DNA of 64,000 bases from Hypomyces perniciosus (Eukaryota > Ascomycota > Sordariomycetes > Hypocreales > Hypocreaceae): positions 248,001 through 312,000 of the forward strand of contig SPDT01000009.1 in NCBI GenBank assembly GCA_008477525.1, given 5' to 3'. The notes below the pieces were generated by a model that was not told the origin of the DNA, ran no database searches, and saw nothing but the letters and a program-made list of their open reading frames with translations. Below, in pieces: positions 44,657-58,905 of this stretch. Position numbers and translations under genes: made by a program. Within the stretch, counting starts at the first letter, position 1; every line of letters starts with the position of its first letter.

Positions 44657-46689
44657 ATGAAGACGAGAGTGGATTGATAAGCACAAGACGCGGTACCTCT
44701 AGCGGGTGGTGTCGATTGAAGGTTGAAACGGTTTGTGTAATAAATGCCTAATTGCTTGGAAATAGTCTAGGTGTCAGCGAAACTCGTGTCTGGTTATAAA
44801 GGTATTCACAATATGTCCGTGCGGTTCTGTTTTTCAGAGAGTGAATTGAGGAAAGCCGATTTGCATATGACCATGAGGGTTGACTGTTCACGTGTGTATG
44901 GTGGCTCCTAAGGCTTGGTTAATAAGTGGACCCCAGGTCCGGGGTTCCAGGCTCGGCTCAGCCGCGGTCATTCCTAATTGGGTCTAACCTATGACATTTC
45001 GAAATATAGGGCTGGGTTGAGTATGCATTAGGGTTAGGGTTATATAGGTAAACTTATACTATAGTTATTTGAAGTTACAGTATTGCTCATATTCGGTTTC
45101 CTCTTTTGTATGTAGACTCTGTTTTTTTAGACTAAATGCATGGACCAGCAGGTACATAAAGATACCTATCTATACCTGGGTAAATGGAAGATCCAGAAGT
45201 GGCCGAATTTAACCCTAGTAAAATTGCGCTGGAGTATATTTTAGGAACAAACTGGCGACAAAGAATGTCACCCCAAAGTACTAGTAAGTAAATAGCAAAT
45301 TGGACAGTGCCGCCCCATACTGGTAGGTACAAAAGACACCAAGAGTTCGCAAAATAGCTACTTTACTGGCGTTCACACTTGGCAGTGCGTAATTAATCGT
45401 TCAATATACATAGATTTGGACCCATTCTTATTGATTTAATGACAGGTAAAGCGTGAAGTAAGAGACCCAAAGAACTGTTACAGTACTGTGACTCACAAAT
45501 TACTGCCTATATTCTGAGGTTGCAACTTGCATCGCTGGTGCGTCAGTGTTAGAAACAAAATACGCACTATGTGGGTCTTTCCAAATATTAGGACAGTGTA
45601 AGTGAAAGAGGAAGTCGAATATGAACAGCACTGTACATATTATTACTACACTCTATAGGGTTACTATTTGATATACCGGTAGCACATCCATACTACATTT
45701 CATAAGCACTAAAAAGACAAACAATTCTTGGAATTTACAGTACATACTATTCTCCAGATGTTGATAATTATTATCCTTGACATGAGCGCCAGGACTTGAT
45801 AAATAGGCTTCAAATGGATCTCAACTGTTTTCATGGAGCTAAATATAATATTACGTATTCCCCTATGGCAATTGATTTCTGCAAGAGACTCCTAGGTAAA
45901 AAGCTACAGCTGGGTGACGACGATATCTATAAGGTTGACAGAGATAGTAGATGCTATTGGCATTTATTATCTGTCGAATATAATACTTGGAATAATATCA
46001 ACCAATAGGCTGTTATCGGGGATCTTATTAGTGGCCTAGCACGAAACTGTACTCGTAACTGCAACTCAAATGGCAACCTTGGAGGATACAAGTACGTGGG
46101 TGTCACGACCCTGCACACAGGTGCACGTGAACTCGGGTAATCTACGGATCGACAGACCAATCAGGGTTGGATCACGAAGGCATGACAGACTCACGGCTTC
46201 GGGGAGAACACGACATGTTCTCGTGAGACTTACAAGGGAACGCGTCAGGCCATTGAGGCACTCTAAATTAGCTGGCCGGAAAACAAGATAAGATAATAGG
46301 AGCACACTCGGACATATACTCACCAAGGTTAGTTGATATGATGACGAGAGGAATCAACCTCTACTTTGCGTTGTGACTGCTGACTTCGAAAACACGCTAC
46401 GCAACACCCTTTCATGTCATACATTAACCGTTGGCAACAGTTAGCCGTGAGAAAAGCGTTTTTATACGGGGGGCGCAGGGGCGCAGAGGGACTCCTGGGG
46501 CATAGAGACGAAATGTGTGTGTTGAATAGGAAGGACGAGATAGCGTGCACAGTTCAATTTAGTTGTATATTGTCAATTATAACAACCCTTGGATACAATA
46601 GTAAGAAGCCACCAACATTCTCCTCTATTTTGGCAGTTCTTGATTCCAGATTCGTAAATAGAATTGAGTGTCCATTAAGTACAGTTCTC
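44657..46689. other. No recognisable gene
   Basis: Two kilobases with only short frames. TTAGGGTTAGGG at 45030 is a short telomere-like motif. A TGTCACGACCCTGCAC block near 46103 resembles the start of gypsy-type LTRs, but no matching end was found. Confidence 0.4.
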
Positions 46690-49600
46690 TCACTGGCAAA
46701 GCTCAGTGAAATCCAGCTCTTTCAAAATCTCTCCCCCCAAAATTTTCCCCCAATGCGTTTTATCGTTTCCATCAGAGTTTCGGCGGATAGCCAACATTAG
46801 TGTCTTCAAAAACTTGATCGGGCTCTTCTTGAATCTAGTGGAAGTATCCCTCGGCTGAGGAACAATGAACCCGTCTGGTTCAACAATGACATCGTCCTCT
46901 GTAGTATTGAAAGATAGGCTTAATAATTTGCAAGTTTCCGTATAATCATCTTGCGAAGAGAAATACAGTTGACCGGCAAATAGATTAAGAAGAAGCCTTA
47001 GCCGATGGGGAAGCTGCCAAGTCCTCTGCAAAGGGGGAACAGTATAGAGTTTCAGGTTATCTAGTGGCGAGTAGACCAAGCTCGGTAATGGTGCGTAAAG
47101 ATGCATTTGGACATGCTCAGACCTAGCTATCACTGGCATAAGCTCCTGAGCTTCATAAGGGCTGATGATTATCAGCCGTTGAACGGTGCTATCCGAAGAA
47201 GTCTTGCTCAATACCCATTGCACTGAACGTTGATAAGAGTCTGCATGAGCATGCTGTCCTGACAGTTCGACTGTCCACATGAAATCTTCGGTCACAAGGA
47301 TATCGTCGGGAAAACAAGCAAGGTCGAGGTGCTGGGAAGCACTCGTCATTTTCAGAGCCTCAAACGCAGGGAAGAATGGAGCAGACTGTGGAAGTGACCC
47401 AAAATTCACTAGTTGGAGAAGAGCCGGATGAATCGTGTGTGTTTTGGGCTCGGCTGGCCTGGGCCTCTCAATTTGACGCTCCTGCACTATCTCAGGAGAA
47501 AGCTCTCGCTCCTGTTCTTCCCATAGCAGGGATGAACGGAGCTGAACGCTTCCAAACTCCTGCTGGCGTTTCCAAATGGCGGTCATTCGCGGATTCGTTT
47601 CCGGTTCTAGGAGGGGTGAGTGTGCCGGTGTCCCACCAACGATGCAGTCGCTTGGCTTGTATCGGTGTTCCAATGACTGAGCTTCGGCTTCCAAGAATAA
47701 CTCAGCCATCTGTGGAGATATCTCGATCATATCGCTGTTTGTAGCTGATTCCCATATGACCTTCTGGCTCTCGAACCGTTTCCCCTGTACTGCCCATATG
47801 GGGACGCTTTGGCGAAGATCGGCAAGCGTCTCCCAGATTGCCCAAGCCAAGACGTCTAGCACTTGGATATCGCGATTATTGGTGCCATTTCTCAAGGCAA
47901 GGATCTTGGATTCTATTTCATCAGATACACAAAATACGACTGATTGGCCTTTGCCGAGTTTCCGCATTCGCATACAAGCTGCTACATGTAAGCTATTGTA
48001 GGAACTGACAGTGCCGTCGGTCACTTACCCTGTACGAGCCGGTCTTTGGTCAATCCAGCACCCAAAGTGACGGCTGCTCTGTAACCTCTAGGGAGTTTCA
48101 GGTCAGTGCCTCTTGTATGTGCTTCATCCAAGAAAACTAGACAAGCATCAAGCTGCTGGCTGTAGGGGGATGTTTGGAGCTTTTCCTTGCAGCCTTCTTG
48201 ATCGACGACACAGAGATCGTGATGGTCGTCGAAGTAGATGACGGCTTTCTTCCCCTGGCTAGGTGGCACCTTTTTGAGCCAAATTTTAGCCACTTGCAAG
48301 TTAGTTAATTCAAGTATCTGTGCCCCAACATCGAGAATCACCTGGACGGGTGGTCTCATCGAGATGACTAGATCCAACAGCATATCGGCGTCAGAGCGGT
48401 TCGTCTGGCCTAGCTTCGGCATTAATGCGACAGAGTTCTCCTGTTGAAAGAGATGCTTGAGGACCAATGCATTCGTGTGACGCTGATCCTCGAGGTCAAT
48501 GTGCTCCATATCAAGGGGCAGCAGCACACGTGAATCACAGGTACCACTGAATCCAGTAGTGGGATGCGTTTTCACTTGCCCGATATCCCAGCCCGAGGCA
48601 GATAGTTTCTGTGGGAACTCCCTCATCTCTTTGGCAAAGACAACATGTGACAAGAAGTAGTCAACAACCCTTTTCGCCCGGCGGAAATGGGGGAAGACCT
48701 CATTGGTTGCCTGATGTTGGTCCTTCATACTTATGCCTGACAGGCTGCTAAAGGATCTAGGGAGCCTTGGAGCGTCCAGAACCCAATCCTGGTATTGAGC
48801 CTCGGCTTGGTCAGAACTCCTCAAATGGTCGAAGGCAGCGAAGAGGTCTTCATCCGACAAGCCATCGTAGTAGTAACTCAGGCAAGTTAAAACTATGACG
48901 ACGTCGGGATGACTGAACTCAGATCTTGCCGTAGGGTTGTCCTTGGCACGGTAAGGAACAGCAAGCCTGGTCTTTGGATGTCGGTTCGGGCCAAGACCGT
49001 AGTTAACTCTCCATCTCTTTTGTTTGAGCGCAAAGCTCAGAACCCCTTCGGCGAGCAGGCCTCTCATGAGGAGCAGGGGCCCCTTGGTTGACTCAGTAAA
49101 GAACCCCGATTCGGCTTCGACAGCTTTTGCCCGGTTGCTTCTTAAGTCTTTATTGAGGATATATATACGAACTGACTCCCTGACTAGTTGTGGTTGCCTC
49201 ATTATCGGAAAACCTGGAAGACCAGTATTGCAGATCTCTTCGGCTACCATACTGAGGAGCTTCTCCTCGGCATCTTGACGCAGGATGCGAGTTCTTGGGA
49301 ACTGGCCTGGGTCAGAATGAGAAATCTTTATCGAGTGGGGTAATTCGTCTTGCACCAAATGCGCGATGCGCTTTACAATTCCAAGAACGTGCTGTATTAG
49401 GGTCCAGCGCTCAGGACTGAGTTCGATCGGCTTCTGTGTTCCCATTGTGTAGATAAGCTCTAACTTGACATTAAAATTCTCATCGCTTTCATCGACAAGG
49501 TCGCGTGAGCAGGTGTTGAAATAATGCTGCGTCTTGAGGAGAATTTGGCCAACTTCTTCTCGCGGGGCAAGCTGGTTCTCAATTCCCATGAGTTTAAACG

Positions 49601-52600
49601 AGAGGAGGTGCTCTGGCTGCATAAGCAGTATTCCACTGTTTTCGGCGCATTCCTTTGAGAGTCTGAGTATTGTGTGTGCGTCAGAGGTCGTCAGCTTAAG
49701 CGATCGGGAAAACGGCATCTCATATATGCAATGGTTCATCAGCCCCCCAAGCTTGGATACTAGGGTTCGACGAAGCTCCTTTGCTTGGGGCTTGGAAACA
49801 ATGACGCGAATGAGCCTCTTACCGTCCGCAAGATGCGCCGCTACGATAGGAATAATCACAGAGGATTTGCCCTCACCCATGTTTAGTTGCATGACAGCGT
49901 TTTTGTTCTGCGGCGGCTTTCTCATCTGCGAAGCAATCTGCTCCTGAACTTCCCGAATCATGATGCCGCTTTCAACCTCTAATAGCAATGATTCGGGGTA
50001 TTCCAGAGGGTCCCAATTTGTATGACCAGGATTCAACAGCTCCTTGACGAGTTCTATCTCATCACCCCGCTGAGCGAGCATCCGCTCGGCTCGCTGAACC
50101 ATAGCAAGAGACTTCGCATACGTAACGATCGCTTTTTTCCACGCCGGGGAAAGATGTTGCCAATGAACTCGAGTCAGCCGACCAAGGAAGAAGGAAGGGG
50201 AGACCCTTGGCGCCATGTATCTCTTTGCAATCGATGTCGCTGAAGACACTGGATCGGTGAGGGGGCTGAAACGGACCATCTCGTCAAAACCGACTCCTTT
50301 TCCCAACAGATGATATATGTTGCCGCTTTTGGTCATACATTCCGATAGGTATTGCTCCAGTATCTCAACAAGACTGGTTCCCGTGTGCTTGAGTCGATAT
50401 GTAGCACTGAGATGTTCTTGAGACTTTTGGCTGCAATCCAACTCTTTCAAGTACTTGCGTTCGAATTCTCGAGAAGCTTTGTGTTGCAGAACTGCCACGA
50501 GCTTACCCAAATCGTCATTTCTTTTTTGTCCAATGGCTTCGGTATCAAGTAGATGAAGGTCAGGTTCAGACACACCCCTTAATGAAGGCGGAGGATGAGC
50601 AAACAAATCCTCGTCATTGATGAACGGCCTTTGACCGACTATGACCTTGGCCGGCAGTAGTGAATAACTTGCAGGATTGGAAATTTGTCTTACTTCAACT
50701 GAACGAAGAGCACTGGTGACAAATCTTAGGTATTCAAACAGCTGATAATTCTGATACCAGTTTTGCCAAGTCGGCAAAATATTTTCCATAATGCCGCTTT
50801 GATACAAATATTTGTCGGAGTTTTCCCCACTGGGGGTTATCGGTACATTACAAATCCATTGCTTTTGGAGTTGTTCAATGAAATGGCTGATAGCTGCATG
50901 CTGATTGTCTTCGAATTGTCTATAACGTCTTTGTTCCAGTTGCCGGTCACTCTCGCACAGGCGGCGTGGAAGAGATGCCTCTTGACTATTAGAAAACGAG
51001 ACTAAGTGGTTTCCGACGGTGGCTTTAAGATAGAAATAGTCGATCCTGTAGCCCTTGGAAGTCCGGAACACATTCACATTAGGAACTTGAATCCTCCTGA
51101 CAGCCTCCATATTTGCACATGCCGCAAGTGCTTGAACAGCATCAACACTGCATTTTTGTGCGTATGCCATTGTAGCAAGACAGAACATAAGTCGAAAGCG
51201 ACAAAAATGGACTTTTCCACTGCCTAAAGCTTGGTGAAACCTGCACCAATACTCCGAAAGCACGGATTTCGCATCTGATAACCACATGGAGTCGTAGCCA
51301 ATTTCATCATCGAGCAATGGCATATTTGGACCCTGTGTACCGTCCAGGCTGTTCAACAAATCCCACAACGTTGTGGAAAGATTATCAGATACAGAGACAT
51401 GGAGAGTCTCTCTCCTTTCGGCCACCATGGTTGCGATGGCAAATGCGCTTTCGGATCTGTTTAGACGCTTCATTCTGTCCCGTGCTTGGTAGGTGACGTC
51501 GCGAGCAGTGGTATGGCTTTCGGCGCCAAATCCAAAAACGTAAAAGGTAGAAGCCCTGATTTGATGTCGCGCTCCCAGTGCGTAGTTCACATGTTTAAGT
51601 ATCGGGGGCTTGATGTAAGAGTCACCATAGAAGAATTTGGTAGCATCAACCCCCTGCAGAATCGATTCCACCGAAGCATGTAGGTATCCATGCTGCGATA
51701 AGAAGCTGAGTTCACTATCCCAGTCGATAGTTTCCATGACATGTTCGTTTTCAGGATAATATGCTCTGGCAGGAGACAGTCTCGAGATGCGGCTGAGAAT
51801 AGCAAGGTCTTCCTCCGAAAAATGCTTGAAAGACCGAACTGCTGCGGAATTAAGAATTGATAAACACTCCTCCGTTCCGGTCTTGAGGGTGAGCTCATCA
51901 GGCAAGCAGAATGAAGTGAGCGCATGGAGGTAGGCGAGGGAAAGTCTGCTCGGTGAACTGCCATTATCCACCAAACGCCCCAGTCTGGTGTCAATATCAA
52001 AGGGATGGACCCGATTCGAGCTGCCGTATTCAATTGTAACTTGTACATGCTGTGAGGGGCTCGAGTACCGAATATGACCGTTTGGGACTAGAACTTTCCG
52101 GCCATTAAGATCGTCGCACAACGTCAATTTGCTATGCAGTCCGGTCAGAGTTCCAATTCCTTGCCTCTTGTCCACATACATGCCACGAAATTGTCGACAG
52201 AAGAGCTTAGGCAAGCCAGGTTGTAGGAAGAAGTCTAGACGAAGTCTAGACGAAGTCTAGGCAGACTGATGTTGAGCTCGAGCGTAGCGTCATCAAGGAC
52301 CATATGTATGTGACTTCCGTGCTCAAGCGGTCTTAAGATGTTGCAGAGATGCTTAGCAGTAGGACCCGTTGGTCCAAGGAGTGATTCTCCTTGCCTTTTG
52401 AGCGCCCATAAAGACCCAACTCTCCCCAGAAACCAGTTGTTGGGCGAAGAATGCCAAGGAAATTCCTTGGGCCGGAACTCGACTTTTCCAGAAAGATGAT
52501 CGTACCAGTGCACATGATCATGAATGAAGCTTTTGGGTAGGGTCCCCTCGAAGACGCTATGTGGAATCAGGTCCAGCGTATGGATTCCTTTGGACGCCAC

Positions 52601-55600
52601 TAGGCGGAGCTCCGTAGAGTTTGGCCAATCAATCCCAAATGAGAGGGTATGCCCATGATAAGTCTTCATTGTAGAAAACTGCATCCCAGGGACACTAGCA
52701 GGCATGACCTCTATCATTTCTCTTCCAAACAAAGTCTTGAAACTCGGGTGCTTCTCATACACATCCGGTAAGCGAGATGGAGGCAGGCCGTTCACTAACA
52801 GCTCGGCAGTCAAAAGATTAATTTGAATGGTCGAAGCATTCCTGCATTCACTCTCTGCAGTTTTTGTCTCCATCCAGTGATACTCAGCGCTCGACAATGG
52901 TTCCCATGCATTCCCCCCGGCATAAAATGGTAGTACTCTCCTTACAGCAAGGTCAAGACCTTGGTTTCTGGCCTCCAAGACCTCTCGCAAAAGAATCTGG
53001 TGAGATTTGTATAGAACACGTCCCCATTGCAATTTCAGGCCAAGGTGAATTGGGTCGAGACATTCCCCAACGCTGTGTGATAGATTCTTGATGATGATTG
53101 AGCATTCGACCAAGATGCTGACTTGATCATGATTCGACAGTATACTCTCAAGGTGGGTCTCGTCGACGTCGAAAGAAGCGACACAGATGAACGCGATTTG
53201 GGACGTAATGCAGAAAAAGTCTGCTCTTTGTTCATCATCCTCTATTGCCAATATCTTGCTTTGTAGCAGATGAATCCAACCAATGGCCACCGAACGACAT
53301 CGTACAAGGAATGAATGGTATGTGAGACACAGTGAAAGGGTTGGAGCCAAGTTCAGGGCTTTGATGGCGATAGCGATGAAACCCTTTAATGATATATAAG
53401 ATTCCCAGTTCTTCTCTATTCTCTCCAGTGAGAGAGATAGGCCCTGGAGAAGCTTTTCGACAAATGCCTCCTCGCGGAGGAGTTGATGACTGGCACGATA
53501 TACAGAGCCGTCGAGGGGTGGCCCTGCTTGATGAATGATCTGAAGTAACATGAGAACAGTATCTGGCTTGTTAAAATCGATGGTTGGTGCAAATAGCTGA
53601 ACGAGAATATTGGACCACTGTAGGCGGAATCCAATAGGCAGAGAAGCCACAGCCTTGAATTCCTCCAACGAAAGGTTTTCTGGACAACAAGATTGTTCAG
53701 AAAGGACATGATTTGGGGAGAGGCCGTTCACCTTCCATGGCGGTCGAAAAATAAAGTCTTGAAGGCTTTTATTTCGCTCCGATAGCTTGTACATGCATGC
53801 TCTAGGAATCATTGCTGCTGTTTGGAATTTTGAAACAAAGGTGTCCCTCTGGACGTCGTAGAACCCATAGGTGAGACCGTTCTTTACTAAAATATCTCCT
53901 TCCTTCGCAATGTTGATCATTTTTCCTTTGCGATGTGTGCCGCGATTAGACTTAGTAGTCGAAACAAGCTCCAGCCGTCGCTTAACACGATTGTAGTAAG
54001 ACGGCAAGTGCGTGCCTAGTTTAGCCACAACATTGTCTCGCCTTTCGGAGTAATGGCACCCCAGGACATCATTTATGATAAATACGGTCATGTTCCGCCA
54101 GGCATTAAAACAGTAGGGAACTTCCAGCTCGAAAACTGTTGACTGAGCCTTCAGCTTATCGGCTGGGAGAGGCCATTCATGTACCTCAATGGTTAGTGAA
54201 TCGGCTTCGTTGCTAAGCCGACAGCTCATGCAATGTCGGTCATGCCCCTTGCATCGGTATCCTGTCCTCCAATCCGTATATTCATAATAGGTGCAGTCAA
54301 GCTGATTCGAGCGAGTCTTCAGCTCGTTATATTTCGTCTTTAGTCGATAGAATTCTCCCTTCTTCCGCTCCCTCTCTGCAGATGCAGTAGTCTCAATCTT
54401 CCCACGCAACAACTGATGCTTAGTTGACGTGGCGTAATAGCGGTTTGGAAAAGATTGTCTGTGTCCGAACGAGGAGAAGATCGAGGGGCATCTAGTTTGA
54501 GTGCCATCGTATCGAGTCTTGATATACGCCTCGGCTTTAGCCAGTCTTTCCAAATGGCCCTTAGAATGCAGCAGCAAAGATTGCATCAGGTCATACGGGA
54601 CTTCTGGGCAATAATCAGGCAATAGGCTATTGCGTCTACATGCTGACTTATCGCAAGCAACCCACAGTTCCAAGACCGTCATGAGCGCGACAGATAGACT
54701 TTCGGGACACCCCGCGTAGCAGGTTTGTGCTAGGCTGTAATACTTTGTCGTAGCAGTCCACAATTGCTGGCAAGTTTCCTCATCTGCTAGATTGGACTCA
54801 ATCCAAATGTCAAGTGACGACTTGACCCATTCCTCAAATTCTGCCAAGTTGAAGAAGATACTCTCGGGATGAATACCTTTCTTCAAAATCGGGATGCTTG
54901 ATTTATCGAATTTCACAGCGATCCAAGGTGCTCGGAATTGGGTCACAGTCGGTTTATTGTGTCGAGAACCGATGCTGCGTATGAATTCGTCAAGCTTTAG
55001 ATACGGTTCGAAAATATCACCCAACGAAATCGGCTCCGACAATAATTGAAAGTCCAAAGACGGATCTGAATTCCGCAAGATGGATGCCCAGCGTTCCTCG
55101 AGACAAGCCCGAGAGCGTACCAACGTCTCATTGATGACCTGGAGCCAAGGGTATTCGAGTCCTTCGCGCAACTTCTTGAGTCGCCTTGCTAGTTTGGCAG
55201 CAATGCAATAAAGAATGTCACTTGGAAACCTCTGTTGCTGTGCAACCTCCAGAATACACCCCATGAGATATATCATGAACTCTTTGTAGAGTGGCCGATC
55301 CAAGTCGAGGCGGTCGAAATGTATTTGGAGCGTCACCCGAATAAGAAGCCAGACAGAAGATCTTCGCCAGGGCAGTTTCGCATTTTGCCAGAGGACTTCC
55401 TCACGAGTGTTCTTCCATATGCTATGAGTCTGTGTGGCCTCTCCAACGGCGTGAAGGACGTTGTAAAGGTAGTCGGAGACTAGGAAAGGATCCGTGGTGT
55501 CCCTTTCCTCGATATGGGCTTCGCCTTTCTTCATCACCTTCGGTTTTGCCTCCGCCACTTCCTGGTGACTCATTTTTGCAATGGTATGTGCCAAAGCTGC

Positions 55601-56167
55601 TCTGAGCCCGTCCTGGGCATAATTCTCAAGGGGAATCGAGATGGATGAGGCAGGAAAGCATCGCCGAAGCCGCCCTTCCGTACCTATAACCGCTTCATTC
55701 TTGGGAGACAACTCGAAGGATTCGAGAAGGACAGATTTCGTTTCTCGCGACAGCATCATGCCAGCATTCTGGGCATTGATGTTTATGGGGAAAAAGCCGT
55801 CTGATGAAAAGTTAGAGATGAAAGTCCTACGGGCAAGCCTCATACATAGACAGGAAAACATACCATTTTTGGTTAAATGACCGAGAATATTAGCAAGCTC
55901 TTGTTCGTTAACAAACCCTGAGTTATCTCTTATATTCTTATAGCGCCTCATGGCCAGCTGAGCTGATTTGATCGTCTTATAATAGGCGGGGCTGACGTAG
56001 GCCAAAAAATTACCAAGCGCCTCGATAGCCATACCTAAAAGAGCAGTCTCATGAGAAGTACTTTCCGGGTCATCCCCACTCTGAGGGAGCTGAGGAGGGA
56101 GGAACACATTGTGAATTATAAAGAGAACTGCTCTATCGTTTTCCAAGAAGTCGCTCAGCAAAGCCAT
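46690..56167 (-). pseudogene. Giant DUF3638/DUF3645-type ATPase (~3,130 aa), broken by 11-bp duplication
   Basis: Very large fungal protein, often labelled 'ubiquitinyl hydrolase 1' without evidence. Frame 1 (56167-52235) starts MALLSDFLENDRAVLFIIHN and holds the DUF6606-like start (NVFLPPQLPQ). Frame 2 (52214-48029) holds the ATPase core: MQLNMGEGKSSVIIPIVAA (Walker A-like, around 49900), DUF3645 blocks (FSGTCDSRVLLP), YFDDHHDLCVVD and LVFLDEAHTRGTDLK. After a GT-AG intron (48028-47979) the last exon (47978-46690) supplies CMRMRKLGKGQSVVFCV, like SF2 motif VI, and the usual C-terminus (WGKILGGEILKE). The only lesion seen is an 11-bp tandem duplication at 52230-52251, which shifts the frame at RLRLDF. 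Everything else is open. Cellular role unknown. Confidence 0.85.
52230..52260 (+). repeat. 11-bp tandem duplication that breaks the giant ATPase gene
   Basis: GAAGTCTAGAC occurs at 52230-52240 and 52241-52251, followed by GAAGTCTAG. Removing one unit restores a continuous frame between the two large reading frames of the DUF3638-type gene. Confidence 0.9.
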
Positions 56168-58090
56168 GTTTTGCTTTGAGCAGCAAGTAGAACTCAAAGA
56201 TTTTGGTTGGAATATAGAGGAAAGAGGGGTGGATGGTGACCAATCAGGTGTTTGTCAACTAAGTAGTGTAAGCGAAGTTCTTGCCATAGCGTAAGTGTTG
56301 CTTTTTATATAAAGTACGATCTCCCATTCCCAATTTCCAAACACGACCCACCGGCCCTCCCCCAATAGGTCCCCGACGTCTAGCTTCCTAGCGCCACAAG
56401 ATGGTGACTCATTGATTCTCACGCAGGACGTACATGGGTGGCAAATGGATTGCATATGACAAAACAGTTTGATTATGGCCGAAACTTACCTGCCAGTCGT
56501 TTGAGCTTGTATTCTACAGTGATAGGTACGTATCTTGGAATATGTTTAAGGCTTATTTGCTTTTGGAGTATGTATTGGCTGACCAGTTTATTGTTTTGCA
56601 AACAATAATATATTTCCTAAGCTGGAGGCTGCTGCAGTTCAGTGTAACTGTTTGACGGTGCAACTGCCATTTAACGTGGCTATGGTGCGATGGACAATAC
56701 CCGAATTTATTGAATTTACGGCACCCTATTGTGTACTTCGTGCTGTATAATTATGTCGTAATCTAAACATAGATTTTGAAATCATCTTACCAGAGAAATA
56801 CACATACTGTATTACTCGCTCAAGGAGCAGAAATTCCGATCAAGCCGAGACCCTAGGTTGTACTGCACGAACCAAGCGGCAGGAAAGTGGAAGAAAAGAG
56901 AAAGCAAGAAAAGAAGGAAGCGAAAACGAGTCCGGCCCAATGAATTACTGATGATTCCAGGAATACATCCTGGTACACACCAACTCCAACCCATTGAGTA
57001 GTGTACCGATCATATCTGAGTAACCTCGATGCGAATGCATCAAACACAAGGCAGGCATCGGTTTTCTTTCTGCTCCGGCTGTAAATCCTACGAGACAATG
57101 AAGTCATCCTGAAGTCGATTTTACGAGTAAGATAGCGGGTGAGTCATTTGTGATATTCAATCCTGACCACCAACTGGGATTGTGCAAAATACCACAAAGG
57201 AAGGAATGCTCTGTCTCTCGGACATTCGGCGTCTGGAATGACGTACTAGATCTGACATTCTACAATTTAATTAGTTCGATGCATGAAAATTAATAATACA
57301 ACAATAACTATTTGAACTTTTTATTATTAGAATGCAGCTATGAGTAGCAATGTGGGTGTTCGTAGATTGGTGCTTATTGTATATTGACATCTGCTCAGAA
57401 GTGATTAGCCGGGGAGCCAAAATCTATATATCTATATAGCACATTTAATGCCTACTGCTACCTTGGGCCTCCCACCAAACGTCTTGTGTTTCGTTGATTT
57501 CCCTTCTTACTGCATTATATATGTTACAGGGTCGACCGGAACGAGTGTCCACCTGTTTTGGTCGGAAAATTGGTTGGAGCATAGGCCATGCGCGCCACAT
57601 ATGGCTTTTACCGTGCCTCTACTGTGGTCCATATGTACTCATTAAGCCAGAAGTGGCTGCTTGGTGCTGCAGGAACAGGGCTCAAGTGTTCAGGCATCTA
57701 GGCCACCTCCAGGCAAGCAGCTTATTTTTCCTGTTCCTGCTTTCTTACAAGGCAATTTCTGGGCTCTTCATACCACAGCCAGGACTGGCTATTGTAAATC
57801 ACACTGATGGCACGGCAGCTAACCAGTTCCAAACACCAAGCCAATTCAGGCTTTATCCCTAACCGAAAATCGACACGCAAGATAGCCAGGATTGGCGTCC
57901 ACCCACTCTTTGGGCATTTCTGAGCACGGACTCTCGGTACCTGCGCATACTTGGAGATACAAAGCCATGACTGGACAGTCGAAACTGGCCTTGGAATGGC
58001 CTATAAAATCCGGCCGATTATGGATTTTGCACCACCAAGTCCCGACCAGAAAGTAACCGTGAAGTCCTACTAAGTATATAGAGCAACTGA
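56168..58090. other. No recognisable gene
   Basis: Promoter side of the giant gene, then about 1.8 kb with only short frames. A 57530-57560 stretch (ACAGGGTCGACCGGAACGAGTGTCC) faintly resembles a MITE end, but no partner end was found. Confidence 0.4.
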
Positions 58091-58094
58091 CAAA

Positions 58095-58182
58095 CCACGT
58101 GAGTGGTAGACAGTGCGAAACCCAACGAAAAGTACAAAGTACCCTGCCCTAGGCACAAATTCTGGGGTTCAATCCTGGCTCA
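58095..58182 (+). other. tRNA-like remnant (A- and B-box-like)
   Basis: GTGAGTGGTAGACAGTG resembles an acceptor/A-box start, and TGGGGTTCAATCCTGGCTCAC contains a B box (GGTTCAATCC) and a partly complementary acceptor end (GTGAG with CTCAC). The middle does not fold into a standard cloverleaf. It is probably a tRNA-derived SINE or tRNA relic. Confidence 0.3.
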
Positions 58183-58444
58183 CAGGTAGATATAGCCAAA
58201 GTAATATGTATTGATAAAAGGTAATAGGCACTGTAAGAGACATGTCTATGCACTTGAACGTTAAAAAGAGTTTCTTTCAATAGGAAACTGATTTCTGTCA
58301 CGTTCCGAGCACGTTTCCCTTATATACAGTTGGTACCGTCATGATAATTGCTACAAATGCGATTATTAGCCTATTCTTTTGCCTGTTGGCGTGACGGTAT
58401 GACGGTTTGTCACAATTTCGCTCCTGACTATACATATAAGGTTA

Positions 58445-58905
58445 TAGTAGCGGCCGAAACCAGTGTCCGCCATTTGTGTCTTTAGAAACTCTCTGGGCAC
58501 GGACCAGACTACTGCCTGCTATAGCCACTACTATACAATAAAGCTTGGCAGGTTGTTCTCTAGCATGAGCTTAACAAAAGCCATAAATGGCTTTTTAATG
58601 TTATAAATTGGGATTTTGATCCGTTTTACTCCTGAAAGTCAGAAACAGCAACTTTAAAATATAGCGCTTATGGATCTAAGGTTTTTTTCTATTAATAGAG
58701 AGTTTAGAGCGGCTTTCGGCTGTTTCTTGCCGTTCCCTTTTATATGATAATGGCGAAATTGGTCTAATGTAATATTAGGTAGACATTAAGAAGGCACGGT
58801 TGGGCTGCGTTTATAGAAGTATCGGCTACGAAAATTAGAGGCATGGTCTGTGCACAGAAACTTTCTATATTGACAAATCGCGGACACTCGTTTCGGTCTC
58901 TACAG
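58445..58905 (+). mobile_element. Tc1/mariner-type MITE copy C
   Basis: 461 bp from TAGTAGCGGCCGAAACCAG to CGTTTCGGTCTCTACAG, flanked by TA. All internal family blocks are present. It is very similar to copies A and B. Confidence 0.85.

Noticed and set aside
44940..44975. tRNA-like GGGGTTCCAGGC stretch
   Set aside because: No A box or cloverleaf pairing around it.
57527..57650. Possible further MITE copy
   Set aside because: Only a weak match to one terminus, and no inverted partner or TA pair could be found.
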